Source: Mixophyes australis
Taxonomy: Eukaryota > Chordata > Amphibia > Anura > Limnodynastidae
Assembly (NCBI GenBank): GCA_036250195.1
Contig: JAVHZZ010000003.1
Location: 299,027,565 to 299,091,564, forward strand
Length of the DNA: 64,000 nucleotides
Direction: 5' to 3'
Shown: piece by piece, positions 13,191 through 25,103 of the stretch
Position numbering within the stretch: position 1 is the first letter of the stretch
Layout of the letters: each line of letters begins with the position of its first letter
Position numbers and translations under genes: made by a program
The notes under the pieces: generated by a model
What the model was told of the DNA's origin: nothing
What the model saw: the letters and a program-made list of their open reading frames with translations, nothing else
Database searches by the model: none

Positions 13191-13561
13191 CTATATGCGA
13201 GTCTGATGTCTCGGTTTCTGATACTCTAATTTATAGAGCAGCCTTCTTCCCAAAATTCTCAACCATTTGGAAATGTGAGAATCCGTAGTAATTTTGATGA
13301 TTTAAACAGAAATTAAGGATGCTGCTTTGGAACTTGCTAATGTGCAACAGGATGAAGGGGATAGTTGTGGATCTGAAACACCAATGCATCAGTTTTGTGC
13401 CCCTATGTTTCATAGGAATTGTATCTTTTATTAAACTGTTCTGTCATTAATTTTAGCCAGCCTGCTTGGTGCAAGCTTTGGCCCAAATTGGTGAAATTCT
13501 ATTAGCTGTGGAGAGATTATAAAATAGAGTGTAAATTAATGTCAATGCTACAAATACTAAT

Positions 13562-13734
<173 letters not shown>

Positions 13735-14569
13735 CTTTCCATCTTTCCCCATACTGAGGAAGCATTTCCTTTTCTTTCTTATTTTGGGGGGTGGGGGGTT
13801 TATTGCTTTCATGAGTCTGATGAAGGAAATGAATACTTCATGGGTCTTATTTTACTTTGTTTAAATATCTTTATTAGCATTGTTATTCATACTGTTCTCT
13901 AATAATGGTTATTGTACCAAACATGTGGAATTTATTTGCAAGGTATAAATGTGATTTTTATCTTAAGTATGGTCCTAGCGTGGATAATATTACATATACG
14001 AAGAAAGTCACTCAAAGTTCATTGTACAGAGCAGCTTTCAGCAGCAAAATTAGAGGAAATGATTGTGCATGTTCTCTTTCTTGGGGACTGTAACAACTGT
14101 ATTTGGGAACTTCGATGTCTGTTGATTAATGGTCTAACTAAATGGACTAACTGACTGTTAACGGAGCATTCCACTTTACTGCCCATATTAATTTGCAGAG
14201 ACAAGGCGGCTAACTGAGCATATGTTCCTCATAGCCAGTACCTAAAGGTCCTTTAATCGTGTATACATTACCATATACATTTACATATTGATGTTTTTAC
14301 GTTACAATTGCAGTAAGTTTTTTTTTTTTAATGTTTTTTTTCATTCTTTCTCTTTTTATATTGCTTACAATTTAGTGCAGCTTTATACATAAATTGTTCA
14401 ACCAGTTTCTGTCCTAATAACATGTGCAATCAAGGGTTTTTGACTGTTACAAAAACAGTGAGTTATTCAAGGTCATTAGAACACTGGGGATTGTTGTCAT
14501 TATTTACAGGGTAGATAAAATATGTGGAGACATGAAGACAAAGTGTAGGTAGGGGCCTGTGCATGAGAG

Positions 14570-14865
14570 CTTATAATTAGTGGGAAAACATGGCTGAGAT
14601 GAGAGGATAGAGCATAGCTCTTAGTGGACATTCGGATACTTGAGACATACAGGATAAACCTTGTAGGCAGGAGTTAGAGTTGGTTACCAGAGCGGAGGTG
14701 AAGCGCAGGTCAGGGGTAGATTTAAGTGGGCATGAAGGACAGTATTTGAGATGAGGTGTGGAATGTATGAAAGTGCTCTTGAGGGTTTTGTATGCAAGTT
14801 TGAGTAGCTTTAAGTGGATTCTGAAGGATATGGGGAGTAAGTAGGGATTTGCATACATGGAGCTG
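14570..14865 (-). pseudogene. L2-type LINE RT C-terminal relic
   Basis: On the minus strand a frame reads LPISFRIHLKLLKLAYKTL and then DLRFTSALVTNS. It aligns by eye with the C-terminal part of the L2 protein at 33472-34587 ([19 protein letters not shown]). The + strand segment GCAAGTTTGAGTAGCTT corresponds to the L2 segment AAGTGTGAGGAGCTTG. It is an old fragment without RT catalytic motifs. Confidence 0.5.
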
Positions 14866-14937
14866 TGGGAGATGGTAATCAGGTTAGAAGGTTTGACCTG
14901 AGGTTTTTCTACGTCTAGTTCTCTAAACCCTGTATTC

Positions 14938-15072
14938 TTAGGGGGTAATCCAATTCCCTGTGGTGTTCTATTTTTGCTTGTGGCTCACAGCTGCAAGCAA
15001 AAGTCAGCATTGAAATTATCATACTAACGGTAATAATGCACATCTATTGCCGTGGTAATGGTAATGATTCCT
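14938..15072. repeat. MITE-like repeat family C, fragment
   Basis: Begins AGGGGGTAATCCAATTCCC and contains GCAAGCAAAAGTCAGCATTGA and alternating ACGGTAATAATG motifs. Related sequence is at 42308-42500 (GGGGGATTCAATTCCCC, GCGAGCAAAAAGCCGGCGTTG). Ends and target duplications were not determined. Confidence 0.45.
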
Positions 15073-17673
15073 TTTTTATACATTTCTCTTTTGCCTTTTT
15101 GATTAAATTGCCACCAAGTGCAGGTCATGATGACCACTGTCACTCTTTGGTTTTGCTTTAGAACATGTTAATCACACCCTATGGTCATTTATTCCCCAAT
15201 ATCAGCCTCATGCTTTATTTTAATTAATTCTGAAAAATATCGCACATGGAGTCACTTTGTCTGCAACTCTTTATTAAGGGTTTCCCTTGAGTGTTTTACT
15301 GGTAAACGCAGTTTTCCAGTCTCCAATGCTCAAAAAAGAAAACCGCTCATCATTTTAGCAAACCTGGATCTATGGATTGTTTCCCTCCTAGGACCTACAT
15401 CCAATGCAGGACAACAGCTGTCTCAAAGCCCACTATGAATAAAGTAAATCAAACATCCACACACAAGAACAACCACCATGTGAAAACTTAAGTTCATTAT
15501 TTAAAAACACGCAAGATAAACTGATGTAGGTAACCTTTTGACCTCTTTGGAGTTAATAGCTTGTACTCATATGTGTGACTGTTAGTTATGTCACCTTAGT
15601 AAATGGTTCCTGCCTCTCTTTCCTGGATTGCAAGTTTTCAAACATTTACAATAAAATGGACTAATAACTCTCTCAACTAGGTGACTGCTCTTCAGTGGGG
15701 ATTGTTGATTTATTTAATCCCAAATGGAGAAGGAGTTCCTGGGCAACTGACTAGAGCTAGAAAAATTGTTTGCTCAGTCTATTACAATTTTGCACTCTAT
15801 TTCAAGCAGCATTAAAATTTCCCTTGTAGTAATCAATTAATCTTATTTAGAGAATGCATGTGAAAGTCACTAATACTGCTTTGCTGATGTAGAATTATAA
15901 TGCATTCCAGAAGACAGATGTTTTTGAAAAGAAATATAAATCTTTATCGAATTAAGTGCAGAAAAAACGTGAAAGTGAATCAGCCCAAGGGGAAAATGTT
16001 AAAATATAATGCATACTTTCAACTGACTTGTTTATCTTGTCTTACCCGTTTATAGTAGTATCTTCTAAGTGTCTGATTATAGATTTATTTTCTTTATAAC
16101 TTTCTGCTACTTGCGAATTAGTTTGGAAATTTAGCCAAGCATTCAAAGTTAGCCTTTAAGGGTTGTTGTTGTTGTTTTGTTTTTTTTCTCATCATGCCTA
16201 CCCCCTGTTCCCCAATTCATGGCGCAGTCCAGCTTTTTTTTTTTTTTTTTATGTTAATATTTTCTAAACTAGAGGTTCCACAACCTCTACGAACAGACGC
16301 TTGAATGGTGGCTTACACTTTCTTAATTACCTAGTGCCCTATGAAGTAATTTTTTGTACAGTCTCTCGTGAAGTAAATATTACCTATATCCCTCTACACT
16401 TGAGACAGTTTCATCATGTAGTGTACCAGCCATGTGCTTATACTGTACCAGCCCGGTTCATCAACGCGTAATATCATCCTGTGGGCACGCACATTATACT
16501 AGACCTATAACTCCATATATAATGCACACAAATCATCTTGAATCTCTTTGCTATGAACACCTCATTTTATAAATAGTTACCTGTGCAAAAGTTTTCATAA
16601 TTCCTCTAGTGGTATAAGATCCAAGCAGCTTGTTTTTTCAATTTGGAACTTGTGTATTAAAATAAAAAATCCCGTACTGTAATGCAATTGCCAATATCCA
16701 TTTTATTTTAGAGTTCTGTGAACTGAATAAAAGCATGTTAACTATGACCTTGTGCCTTTATATGGTCCCAGATATATTGCATGTATACCCTTCCCTACAG
16801 TAAAATATAGTCACTACCAAATCTTCCTGTCTTTACCTAAATGAAATCTCTGAAATGTTATATTTTTTTATTGATGTCACCAATATCTTGATTCACTTAC
16901 CTTTGTTGACTATGAAGCCTTCCCACCACACCACGTTCTTTCCTCACCTTAATTAAGTGTTGCTTGTCACTCATGCACCTTACCAAGCTTGCATCCACAT
17001 TTGTCGCCTCTTGCACTGCCTTTTTTTTGCTGCTAGGCAAGTACATACAAGTACAGATTTGTTTCCACTTGGATTGAATTGGTTGAAATCCATAAATCAA
17101 ATCAGTTAAAAATAAATTCAAAAATAGATATAAAAGTATATAAAATTATGATAAATTGCTATACTGTCTTATACTGTCAATAATAACTGCGAGCAGGAGT
17201 TAAGCTGGGTACACTCTACAGGTTTTTCAGTTCACTATCTGGCCGATGCCGCGATAAACGACCGTTAGGTCCGATATCTGTCTAACAATCATGTTTCATT
17301 GTACCAAAGCTTATAGTTTGATTTCATAACTGGACAAAAAAATCTCTATAAACGTCTTGCCAATTCTGCAGTGTGTACGTACTCCACACAGTCTGTCTAT
17401 CAATTCTGTTGATGGTTTCTCCAACAGCAATGCCTTTCTGGTCTTGTATATTTAAATTTATGATGTGGTCTCTTACGTCTCCATGTGCTGTGTTGTCTAA
17501 ATATAAAGCACATAAAAATAGTGCTCTTTTCATAGCGAATCAATAGCAAACGTTTTTTTCATGCTCTGTCATGTGTTCCTATATGAACTGTAAACACGTC
17601 GAAATACATATCCTCCATAAAGTCTAATTTATTGATGTGACATGTGGCCAATTCTTCAATTCTATATTATATA

Positions 17674-19525
17674 TAGAGATGGGCGGGCTCGGTTCCCCAA
17701 AAACCGAACCACCCGAACTTTGCCTATCCGAGTAGGCTCAGTACTCTCCCGCCCGCTCGGATTCCAAATCGAGGCCGAATGTCATTGTGACGTCGTCGGA
17801 TCTCGGGGCTCGGTTCTCGCGATACTTGAAAATTATAAATACCTGCCTCCACAGCAATCCATCGCCATTTGACAGAGGGAGAGAGCAGGGTGTAGTCACA
17901 GGCTGATTAGAGCAGGGACAGAGAATACAATTCTGATAACAATTCTGATTACAATTGATAGAGAAGAGAAGAAGATAGAGGAGTCTTTTTTTTTTTTCAA
18001 TATTTGGCACTACAAGTGCTTTTGGGGTGTCCCCCATTCTTTTGAATTAATATTTTTGGCTGTTAATTCATATTTGTCAGCAGTATCTAAAACAATTTGT
18101 AGCACTAAAAGTGCGTTGGGCTCATAATGAATTCTAAGCAGTCCACATATGAGCAGAATCAGCAACCAGGTTCTGTCACCAGTCCTGATTGTAGTGTTCC
18201 CAGTACGTCATCTGGGAAAGGCGATGTCAAACTACACAGTCTTTTGAAATCAGTCAAAAAAACACACACCCCCAAAAAATTTTACAGTGTTGAAGCGCAA
18301 AAGAAGTGTAACTGAGGAAAAGTTAAGTGCCGATAAAAATAAAAATTGCCAACATGCCCATTCTATACACGCAGTGGCAAAGAGAGAATGAGGCCTTCAC
18401 CTTTGTCTATTAGTGGCAGATCAAAAAATGTTACCGAGCCTACAAGTGGTGCACAACTACTGTTCATCATCATCATCATCATTTATTTATATAGCGCCAC
18501 TGATTCCGCAGCGCTGTACAGAGAACTCATTCACATCAGTCCCTGCCCCATTGGAGCTTACAGTTTAAATTCCCTAACACACACACAGACTAGGGTCAAT
18601 TTTTGATAGCAGCCAATTAACCTACTAGTATGTTTTTGAGTACTGTTACGCGTCAAAGCCAAGCTGCAAGATAACAGTAAGGCATTAGAGGATAATGTTT
18701 GCTCTGAATCACAAATGACACCAATCCCTGTGGAGAGTCCATCCAACAGTGGGATGTGTATTCGTGAGCATTCTGTTAGTGTACCCATAAAGAGGGACCC
18801 TTTCAGCAGTTCAGCCTTTCCTTACTAGGAAGAAAAGCAGGCCATTTGGAAACCCATGGACAAACTTGCGTTGCAATACTTTAGCTGCCCACCCTCCAGT
18901 GTGTACTCTGGACGAGTGTAACAAGTGTAGGGTGCAATCTACCCCCAAAGAGGAAAGGGACTTGTGGCATTTCCATATCACGTACCGTCTTGAAAGGCTG
19001 CTGTTTGGGCAATTTCTCCTTAAGGGTAGAGTGTCATACACAGACTGACCCCAAACTGGCTTTGTCCATTTCTCTTAATATTGTACAGTCTATAACGGCT
19101 GAATTTTTTTTGGTATTTTATACAACTGGAGGGGGGCCTAGAGAGACAGAAACCAAACTGCCTTTGTCCATTTCTTTACATATTTAAGTATAAGTGTAGG
19201 GTGTAATATACATCCAAAGACGATGGCTGCATTGCCAATTCTCATAGATGGAGAGGAAGACAATCTGGTTTGTGTGTAGAATTAATGAAGGCCTACCAGG
19301 AATGAAACAGTTTTTTGGGTAATTTATTAGCTTTACCATTACATTACTTATCCAAGAAATGGGTGGAGCACTAAATTTGGTTATTTTAGGCCCAAAAACA
19401 TTGATTTTTAATCAAAATAGCAAACCAAAACCAAAACACGCAAGGGCGGTTTTCCAAAACCAAAACACCATGGTAATCTAGATCCAAAAACAAAACCAAA
19501 ACACGGGGGGCAGTGAGCATCTCTA
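17674..19525 (+). mobile_element. Non-autonomous hAT element (8-bp TSD ATTATATA)
   Basis: A 1.85-kb element starting TAGAGATGGGCGGG and ending AGTGAGCATCTCTA. The terminal inverted repeat TAGAGATG fits the hAT end rule (YARNG). A perfect 8-bp duplication ATTATATA lies at 17666-17673 and 19526-19533. The 5' part is rich in mirrored GGTTCCCCAAAAACCGAACC motifs, and the 3' end holds several CCAAAACCAAAACAC blocks. No transposase could be recognised. A 62-codon frame at 18127-18315 (MNSKQSTYEQNQQPG...) could be a leftover of a host or transposase exon. A SINE lies inside at 18465-18640. Confidence 0.88.
18465..18640 (-). mobile_element. SINE 3' part nested in hAT (TSD TACTGTT)
   Basis: On the minus strand it runs from a body segment (ACTAGTAGGTTAATTGGC, AAACTGTAAGCTCCAATGGG) to the tail CAGCGCTGCGGAATCAGTGG, ATATAAATAAATGATGATGA. 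It is the 3' part of the tRNA-SINE family seen at 55738-56066, lacking the tRNA head. The repeat TACTGTT is at 18458-18464 and 18641-18647. The insertion happened after the hAT element had landed. Confidence 0.75.
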
Positions 19526-19552
19526 ATTATATACCTGTTATTTTGCTTTCTA

Positions 19553-20170
19553 ACATAATATCTATAATATAAATGTCTAGTGGCGTGTGTTAGTCTGTGT
19601 GTGTGGAAAAAATAAAACCAAGCTGCAGCGCCACCTGCTGGGCGGAGTTATACACTGACCTACTAAATTCTTAGTGTGTGTGGAAAAAAAAATTCAGAAA
19701 GGGCTGAAATTTGGTATACTAAGATGTCTTTAATTTGTTAATTTAATTTATTAATTGTTAAAAGTGTTTATAAAGATTTTAAAAATATATATATATATAT
19801 ATTTCTTGAAGGAGAAGTGACAGTTGGGAGTGGTTGGTGGTTGCCGGGGGTGACAGTGGGGAGTGGTTGGTGGTTGCCGGGGGTGACAGAGTGAGAGGAG
19901 TGTGATACTCAGGACTGCTGAGAGAGATCCCTGTGTCTGGATAGACATCTGGATAGATGTAGCGATGAAAATGAAGGATGAGGTGATGGAGAAGAATGAT
20001 GAGGTGGTGACATGTGGACAAAACCACGTTAAAAAAGGGCGCTTACGTCGGGAAGTAACGCTCTTCCCCTGAGGAGGCCTGGGCTATGGCCCAAATGCAT
20101 GACAAGAACCTTTTTAACACCTTAAGTAGCTTGATTTGACTAGAATGCATGAGTATCATGCACGGGTTAA
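19553..20170 (+). mobile_element. Helitron-like non-autonomous element
   Basis: An AT-rich start (ATAAATGTCTAGTGGCGTGT) leads into CAGCGCCACCTGCTGGGCGG and a twofold repeat of GTGGTTGGTGGTTGCCGGGG. Near the 3' end is a perfect hairpin TGCATGA-GTA-TCATGCA at 20146-20162, followed by CGGGTTA. A short 3' hairpin without terminal inverted repeats or target duplication is what Helitron/Helentron derivatives show. No coding capacity. Both ends are estimates, and the class is an inference. Confidence 0.4.
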
Positions 20171-20265
20171 CTTGTATGTATGTATGTATGTGTATATAGA
20201 TATATAGATATTTATAGATATGGATATATAGAGAGAGAGATATAGAGATATATTCTTATTTATTT
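20171..20265. repeat. Low-complexity TGTA / GATA / GA tract
   Basis: Runs of TATG, ATAGAT and GAGA units directly following the Helitron-like 3' end. Confidence 0.85.
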
Positions 20266-20883
20266 ACTGGTGTGTTATGTGTACCTTTATTTTATGTTTT
20301 GTATAACTCTGCATTTAATTGTCTTGTGCTACTGCCAAATATATATATGGTTTTATTCCTATACCTGTTATGGCAATTATCAAACATATGCTTGATGGTT
20401 ATGACAGATGAAAATCACAGATCTCACGATAAAATGTGTAAAATAAATATTGTGTGTACAAATTAACAAACTTGACATCAAATAATTATCCTCTAGGCTT
20501 ACAATCAATATCTGCATTGGTAGTATATTTATATAGATGCAACTAATGTTAAAACAGAAATATTAAAGATGTTTTTGTGAAAATAAAAATTGTATGCAAT
20601 TGGGATTGAGGCAGCTTTGTTCCTCGGGTGGGAAATTTGGAAGGTATGCCTCATTGCAGTGGTGTACGGGTGCTCCGTGCACTAGGGCACACGGCAATGA
20701 AGGTGTTTTGGAGGGGTGGAGGGTACGGGGCAGCCTAGCACTTCAAAAGTGTCACACATGGCCACACCTCATCATAACATGTCGCACCTCCTTCCCTGAT
20801 TAAAGAAAAGGCATGGTTGGGAGGTATGCAGTAGGGATTGATCTATTTTTCTGTGTGCTTACACTCTCCGATTGTAATTATAG

Positions 20884-21169
20884 CATACTTACCAACTTTC
20901 TTCAGCTCTCTTCCGGGAGCCTGGCGGTGGAGGTGGGCGTGAGGGGGCGAGGCCCGCCCCCCTGTGACATAATGACGCGCGTCATTTGGCAGCGGGGGAG
21001 GGGCAAAATGCCGCGATTCACCGGGAATCGCGGCGTTTGGGACCTAATTCTGCCCACTTCACTAGGAAGTGGGCAGAATTCGGGAGATTGCCACACTCTT
21101 CCGGGAGTCCGTGAGACTCTCGCAAAATGCGGGAGTCTCCCAGACATTTCGGGAGAGTTGGCAAGTATG
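20884..21169. mobile_element. MITE family A copy 2 (8-bp TSD AATTATAG)
   Basis: A 286-bp element from CATACTTACCAAC to GTTGGCAAGTATG, so the outer inverted repeat is visible directly. It is flanked by a perfect AATTATAG at 20876-20883 and 21170-21177. The interior contains two self-complementary blocks: CCGCGATTCACCGGGAATCGCGG and the pair around GCCCACTTC-ACTAGGAAGTGGGC. These should fold as GC-rich stems. Confidence 0.92.
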
Positions 21170-22157
21170 AATTATAGCAGCTGAAATAGGTAGCAATTTT
21201 TGATTGATTTTGGGATTATGTAGGATGCTAGGAGAAGCATGGGCTGTCTTTCAAAAATTACCATGTCTATCAACAGGTCTCAGTGAAATTGAATGGAAGA
21301 GATAGTAAGGCCTAAGAAAGGTCTAGCAGCAGAGCTGGATTAAGGTGGGGTGGGGGGCATGTGCCCCGGACCCCCCTCTCTCAGGGCGCCACCCAGTGCA
21401 GAAATCCAGCTGCCAGAGACAGTTTTTAGTCTTATGCATTTTTAAATGCCTGAGGCTTATCTTTCTGTGTAGACTTCAGAATGCGATATTTTTTAAAAGT
21501 GCTTGATAAAATATGATGGTGCATTATCGTACTATAAAATAAGCATAATTAAATTCAGTACCAAGACATTCATGAGTGCATTGCTACCACACTAAGGTAA
21601 TATACATGTGATCCAGTTTTAGCACATGTTGCCTAATTTTTTATGATAATAAAAGATGTTCATCCACACAGCAAAATGTACAGTCCAAATTCCCTCTGTA
21701 AGGCTCAATGATTTAATGGTTTATTGGTATTATAGTTGTTAATTCAGCGAGTGGCATGTTTGGAATGCTGTACAGCATTTCATGGGTCTTAGAAATACCT
21801 AGACTTTACATTGGGAGTTTGCCCATCTATACAGCCATGTTTTAGCATGACAGACAACAGATGACACCTCCCCTAAGTCTACGAAAAACAAAAATCAAGC
21901 TTTGACATTGGCCTTTGTGTCCATGTTTCTGGTTCATGTCATAGTAAGCACTGTACTGTGTAACAAAGTTGACTTGACACGGAATATCACTTAATCATCT
22001 GTTTTTGGCCTTCAAAAAAAATTTAAATTAAACATCTATAGCATCACCAAGAATTCCTGAGGCTTCTTGAAGTATGCAAGATATTAGCTTTTTTCACTGG
22101 TAGTTTAATTTACAGTGTGTAAAGACTACTACTACTAGACTGTACTATTAAAATATG

Positions 22158-22430
22158 TTAAAAAAAACTGTAGCGCCAGCATAAACAATCACAGCTGCCA
22201 GAATCCACCTCTACCCCGATTACTGCTTCACCTATGAATTGAAATGTCCTTACTTCCAAAGCTCCTTCATTTACAACATGGGAAATGCTTAATCCATTGG
22301 TAATGAATATTAATTTGTGCTCCAACAAACTACAGTCAAATGGCAAGTACCCCATGATTGGGAACTTGGATTCCTTTAACTCTTTCCCATGCTTAAAAAA
22401 TAGTTTGTAGATCTCAGGTGTGACAGTGGG
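22158..22430 (-). other. Unrecognised open frame abutting LINE 5' truncation
   Basis: A minus-strand frame of about 100 codons without stops runs into the 5' breakpoint of the LINE copy. It contains stretches such as LPFDCSLLEHKLIFITNGLS and EVRTFQFIGEAVIGVEVDS. I do not recognise it. It could be an inverted 5' LINE piece (twin priming), an exonic relic or chance. No splice sites or start context support a gene. Confidence 0.2.
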
Positions 22431-24538
22431 GCCATGGGAATTCAAGGTCTCTCTCTTCGCAGATGACATACTTCTTTCTCTGACGAATCCTCAGGAGTCT
22501 TTACCCGCCCTATATAAACTTATGGATGAATATGGCCTCCTGTCTGGCTATAAAATTAATTTTGTTAAATCTGAGGCCATGCTCCTCCACGCTTCCCCCT
22601 CCCTTAGGACCAGTTTACAGACTAATTTCGCACTACGCTGGCAGGTAAATAAGATCAAATATCTTGGAGTTTATATCACCTCGTCCTATGAGAGATTGCA
22701 TCGGGAAAACTCCCCCCCCCCCCCCCCCCCCCCTTCTGTCAAAAATCAAACAGGACTTGGAGACTTGGAAGAGCTATATCATATCGTGGCTGGGGAGGAT
22801 TATTGCTATTAAGATGAACTTGGTCCCTAAACTTCTGTATCTTTTCCAGACTCTTCTGGTGAGGGTCCCCGATTCTGTGTTTAGGGACTTACATTCCTCC
22901 TTCCTAAAGTTTATTTGGCGTGCCAAGCCCCCTAGAATCTTGATAGCAGTGCTTAAAAAGCCCAGGGCTCGGGGAAGTAGGAGCTTTCCAGAAATTAAAT
23001 TCTATTATTTGGCATCCCATTTGACCCAGGTGGCGGTAACCTATGTGCCTTACCAGTCCATAGCCTGGGTGGACCTGGAAACCCACTATGTTGGGGTCCC
23101 CTCTGTGGCATCACTCTGGGGTTTGGCTAATATAGATAGACCACCAGCAGCCTCCTCTCTTCAATCTCTTAAATTCAGCTTATCCCTCTGGGACTCATGC
23201 CGGGTCAAATATAAATTGTCCTCCTGTGTCTCACCTCTGACTCCTCTCTGGGGCAACCCACACTTCCCCCCTGGCAATTCCACGCAACAATTTAAACATT
23301 GGATAAAGGTGGGAATACGGGTGGTCTCGGACCTGGTGGTCAATCAAACTTGGGCTTCTATGTCGGAACTTCACCATAATTTTGAACCGTTTCATCCGCT
23401 CTTTTTTGAGTACTTCCAGGTTCGACACTTCGCCATGTCTTTGCCCCCCCAGGAGGCTCTCCGGGTCCCGACCTCCTTTGAATACATGTGTTTACATTCA
23501 CCTCTCACTAAAGGGATAATCTCCCAGATCTATAATTGGCTCATAGATTATACTTTCGATACTCCAGGCCGACATGAGTGGGAATGGGAAAATGACTTGG
23601 GTCCACCTCCAGACGACTTATGCTGGGAAGAGGTCAAGGAGGGGATTGCCAAGATCTCGATCTCTACATTAATTAAGGAAACTGCCTACAAAGTGTACTA
23701 TAGGTGGTATTACACTCCTGATAAGCTGTCTCGAATGTTTCCTATGGCCACTCCGAGCTGCTGGCGGGAATGTGGCCAGAGAGGTACGATGTTATATATA
23801 TGGTTGACCTGCCCTCGCATAGTTCCTTTCTGGAACATGGTTCTTACCCTTATAAACTCTGTGTCAGAACAACAGATAAATAAGGACCCCTGGTCATTCC
23901 TTCTCTCTCGCCCTATACCTGATGAGAGTGCGCCCTATCAAGCTTATCTCCCACATCTTGGCAGCTGCTAAATCCCTAATAGCAAAACACTGGAAAGACC
24001 CCAGGGCTCCCTCTATGCAGGAATTACGGTTATACATAGGACATGTCGCAAGCATGGAGAGTATAACGTGCTACCTTCATGATAAATCATATAATTTTGA
24101 TAAGGTGTGGGCCCCGTGGTACTTACTAGAAAGCCGTAGCTGCCTATCCAATGTGGCTCCTCCTCCTGCAGATGGAACATGGTTCTTGGGCCGCCTCTCG
24201 ACCCCCCCCCAGGCTGGATATGGCGCGCTGCTGGTGAGTAATGTCTGTATGCTATTTCTTTTTTGGGTAGCCAATGTAATTGTGTATCCCAGCTTTTTCT
24301 AACAACGTTTCAAGTTTGCTTGCTTATTTATTTATTAGCTATATTGTTAACAATACTTGTGCCTTTCTTCCCCCCCACCCTCACTTCCCCTCTCACCCTT
24401 CCCACTGTTATAAAAGTATAAAACTAAGAGGAGACATCTTGATTATTAAGATTTTTTTCTTGTCAAAAATGTTGTCGGTACTGTTCCTGTTGTTTCCTCT
24501 TCAAATAAAGAGTTTAAAAAAAAACCAAAAAAAAAACC
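22420..24538 (+). pseudogene. Tx1/L1-like LINE, 5'-truncated, frameshifted ORF2
   Basis: The copy begins inside the reverse transcriptase at FKVSLFADDILLSL (catalytic ADD), followed by SGYKINFVKSE and IKYLGVYIT. A run of 22 C at 22712-22733 breaks the frame. The next frame (about 22740-23971) has LSKIKQDLETWK, FLKFIWRAKPPRI, SRSFPEIKFYYLASHL, EWEWENDLG, YKVYYRWYYTPDKLSRMFP and then GTMLYIWLTCPRIVPFWNMV, the C-terminal block. A second frameshift near 23930 moves the end (LISHILAAAKSLIAKHW) to another frame, stopping at 24302. The 3' UTR ends with AATAAA at about 24504 and an A-rich tail. It is much better preserved than the copy at 10205-13190, so younger. Confidence 0.88.
22712..22733. repeat. 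Poly(C) run of 22 inside LINE ORF2
   Basis: An uninterrupted C run inside the reading frame. It causes the switch between two frames, each of which is clearly LINE-derived on its side. The length may also be a sequencing uncertainty. Confidence 0.9.
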
Positions 24539-24928
24539 AATTGTTTGCAATATGAAAGACCTATTATTGGTGAGGTATGGTAAATGTCCTTGAGTCTTAT
24601 AAAAAAAAAACGACAATTGTGATCAGATTCCAACATGTATAATGTCCATTTCTCTGTATGATATGGTCATGACCCTTGATATAATGTCCTTAACTTTCCC
24701 GCTGTATGCATTTCAGAGGTATGCCTGTTTTGGTTTAATGCACCTTACCCACAATAAAGTTGCCTTTTGTCTGTGTCAGGAAGTAGTTCTCTTTGGAAAT
24801 TTCCCTGTGAACTGACCAAGCTAGTGTCTGAATGTTGTGGTGTCTCCTGTTTGTGTACATGTCAATACTTCCTGGTTTTTCACAGCAGTCATGGCTCTTG
24901 CTTTTTTCCTCCCTAGAATTTAGACAAC

Positions 24929-25103
24929 GGGTTTATTTACTTAACTGCGGGTTTGAAAAAGTGGAGATGTTGCCTATAGCAACCAATCAGATTCTAGACG
25001 TCATTTTGTTGAATGTACTAAATAAATGATAACTAGAATCTGATTCGTTGCTATAGGCAACATCTCCACTTTTTCAAACCCGCAGTTTAGTAAATATACT
25101 CCC
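24929..25103. repeat. Snapback palindromic MITE, copy 1
   Basis: Two nearly identical arms of about 66 bp (left around GATGTTGCCTATAGCAACCA, right around GCTATAGGCAACATCTCC) point towards each other, separated by a loop of about 35 bp. Outer ends read GTTTATTTACTTAACTGCGG and GCAGTTTAGTAAATATAC. No coding capacity. The same family lies at 47335-47511. No convincing target duplication was seen. Confidence 0.85.
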
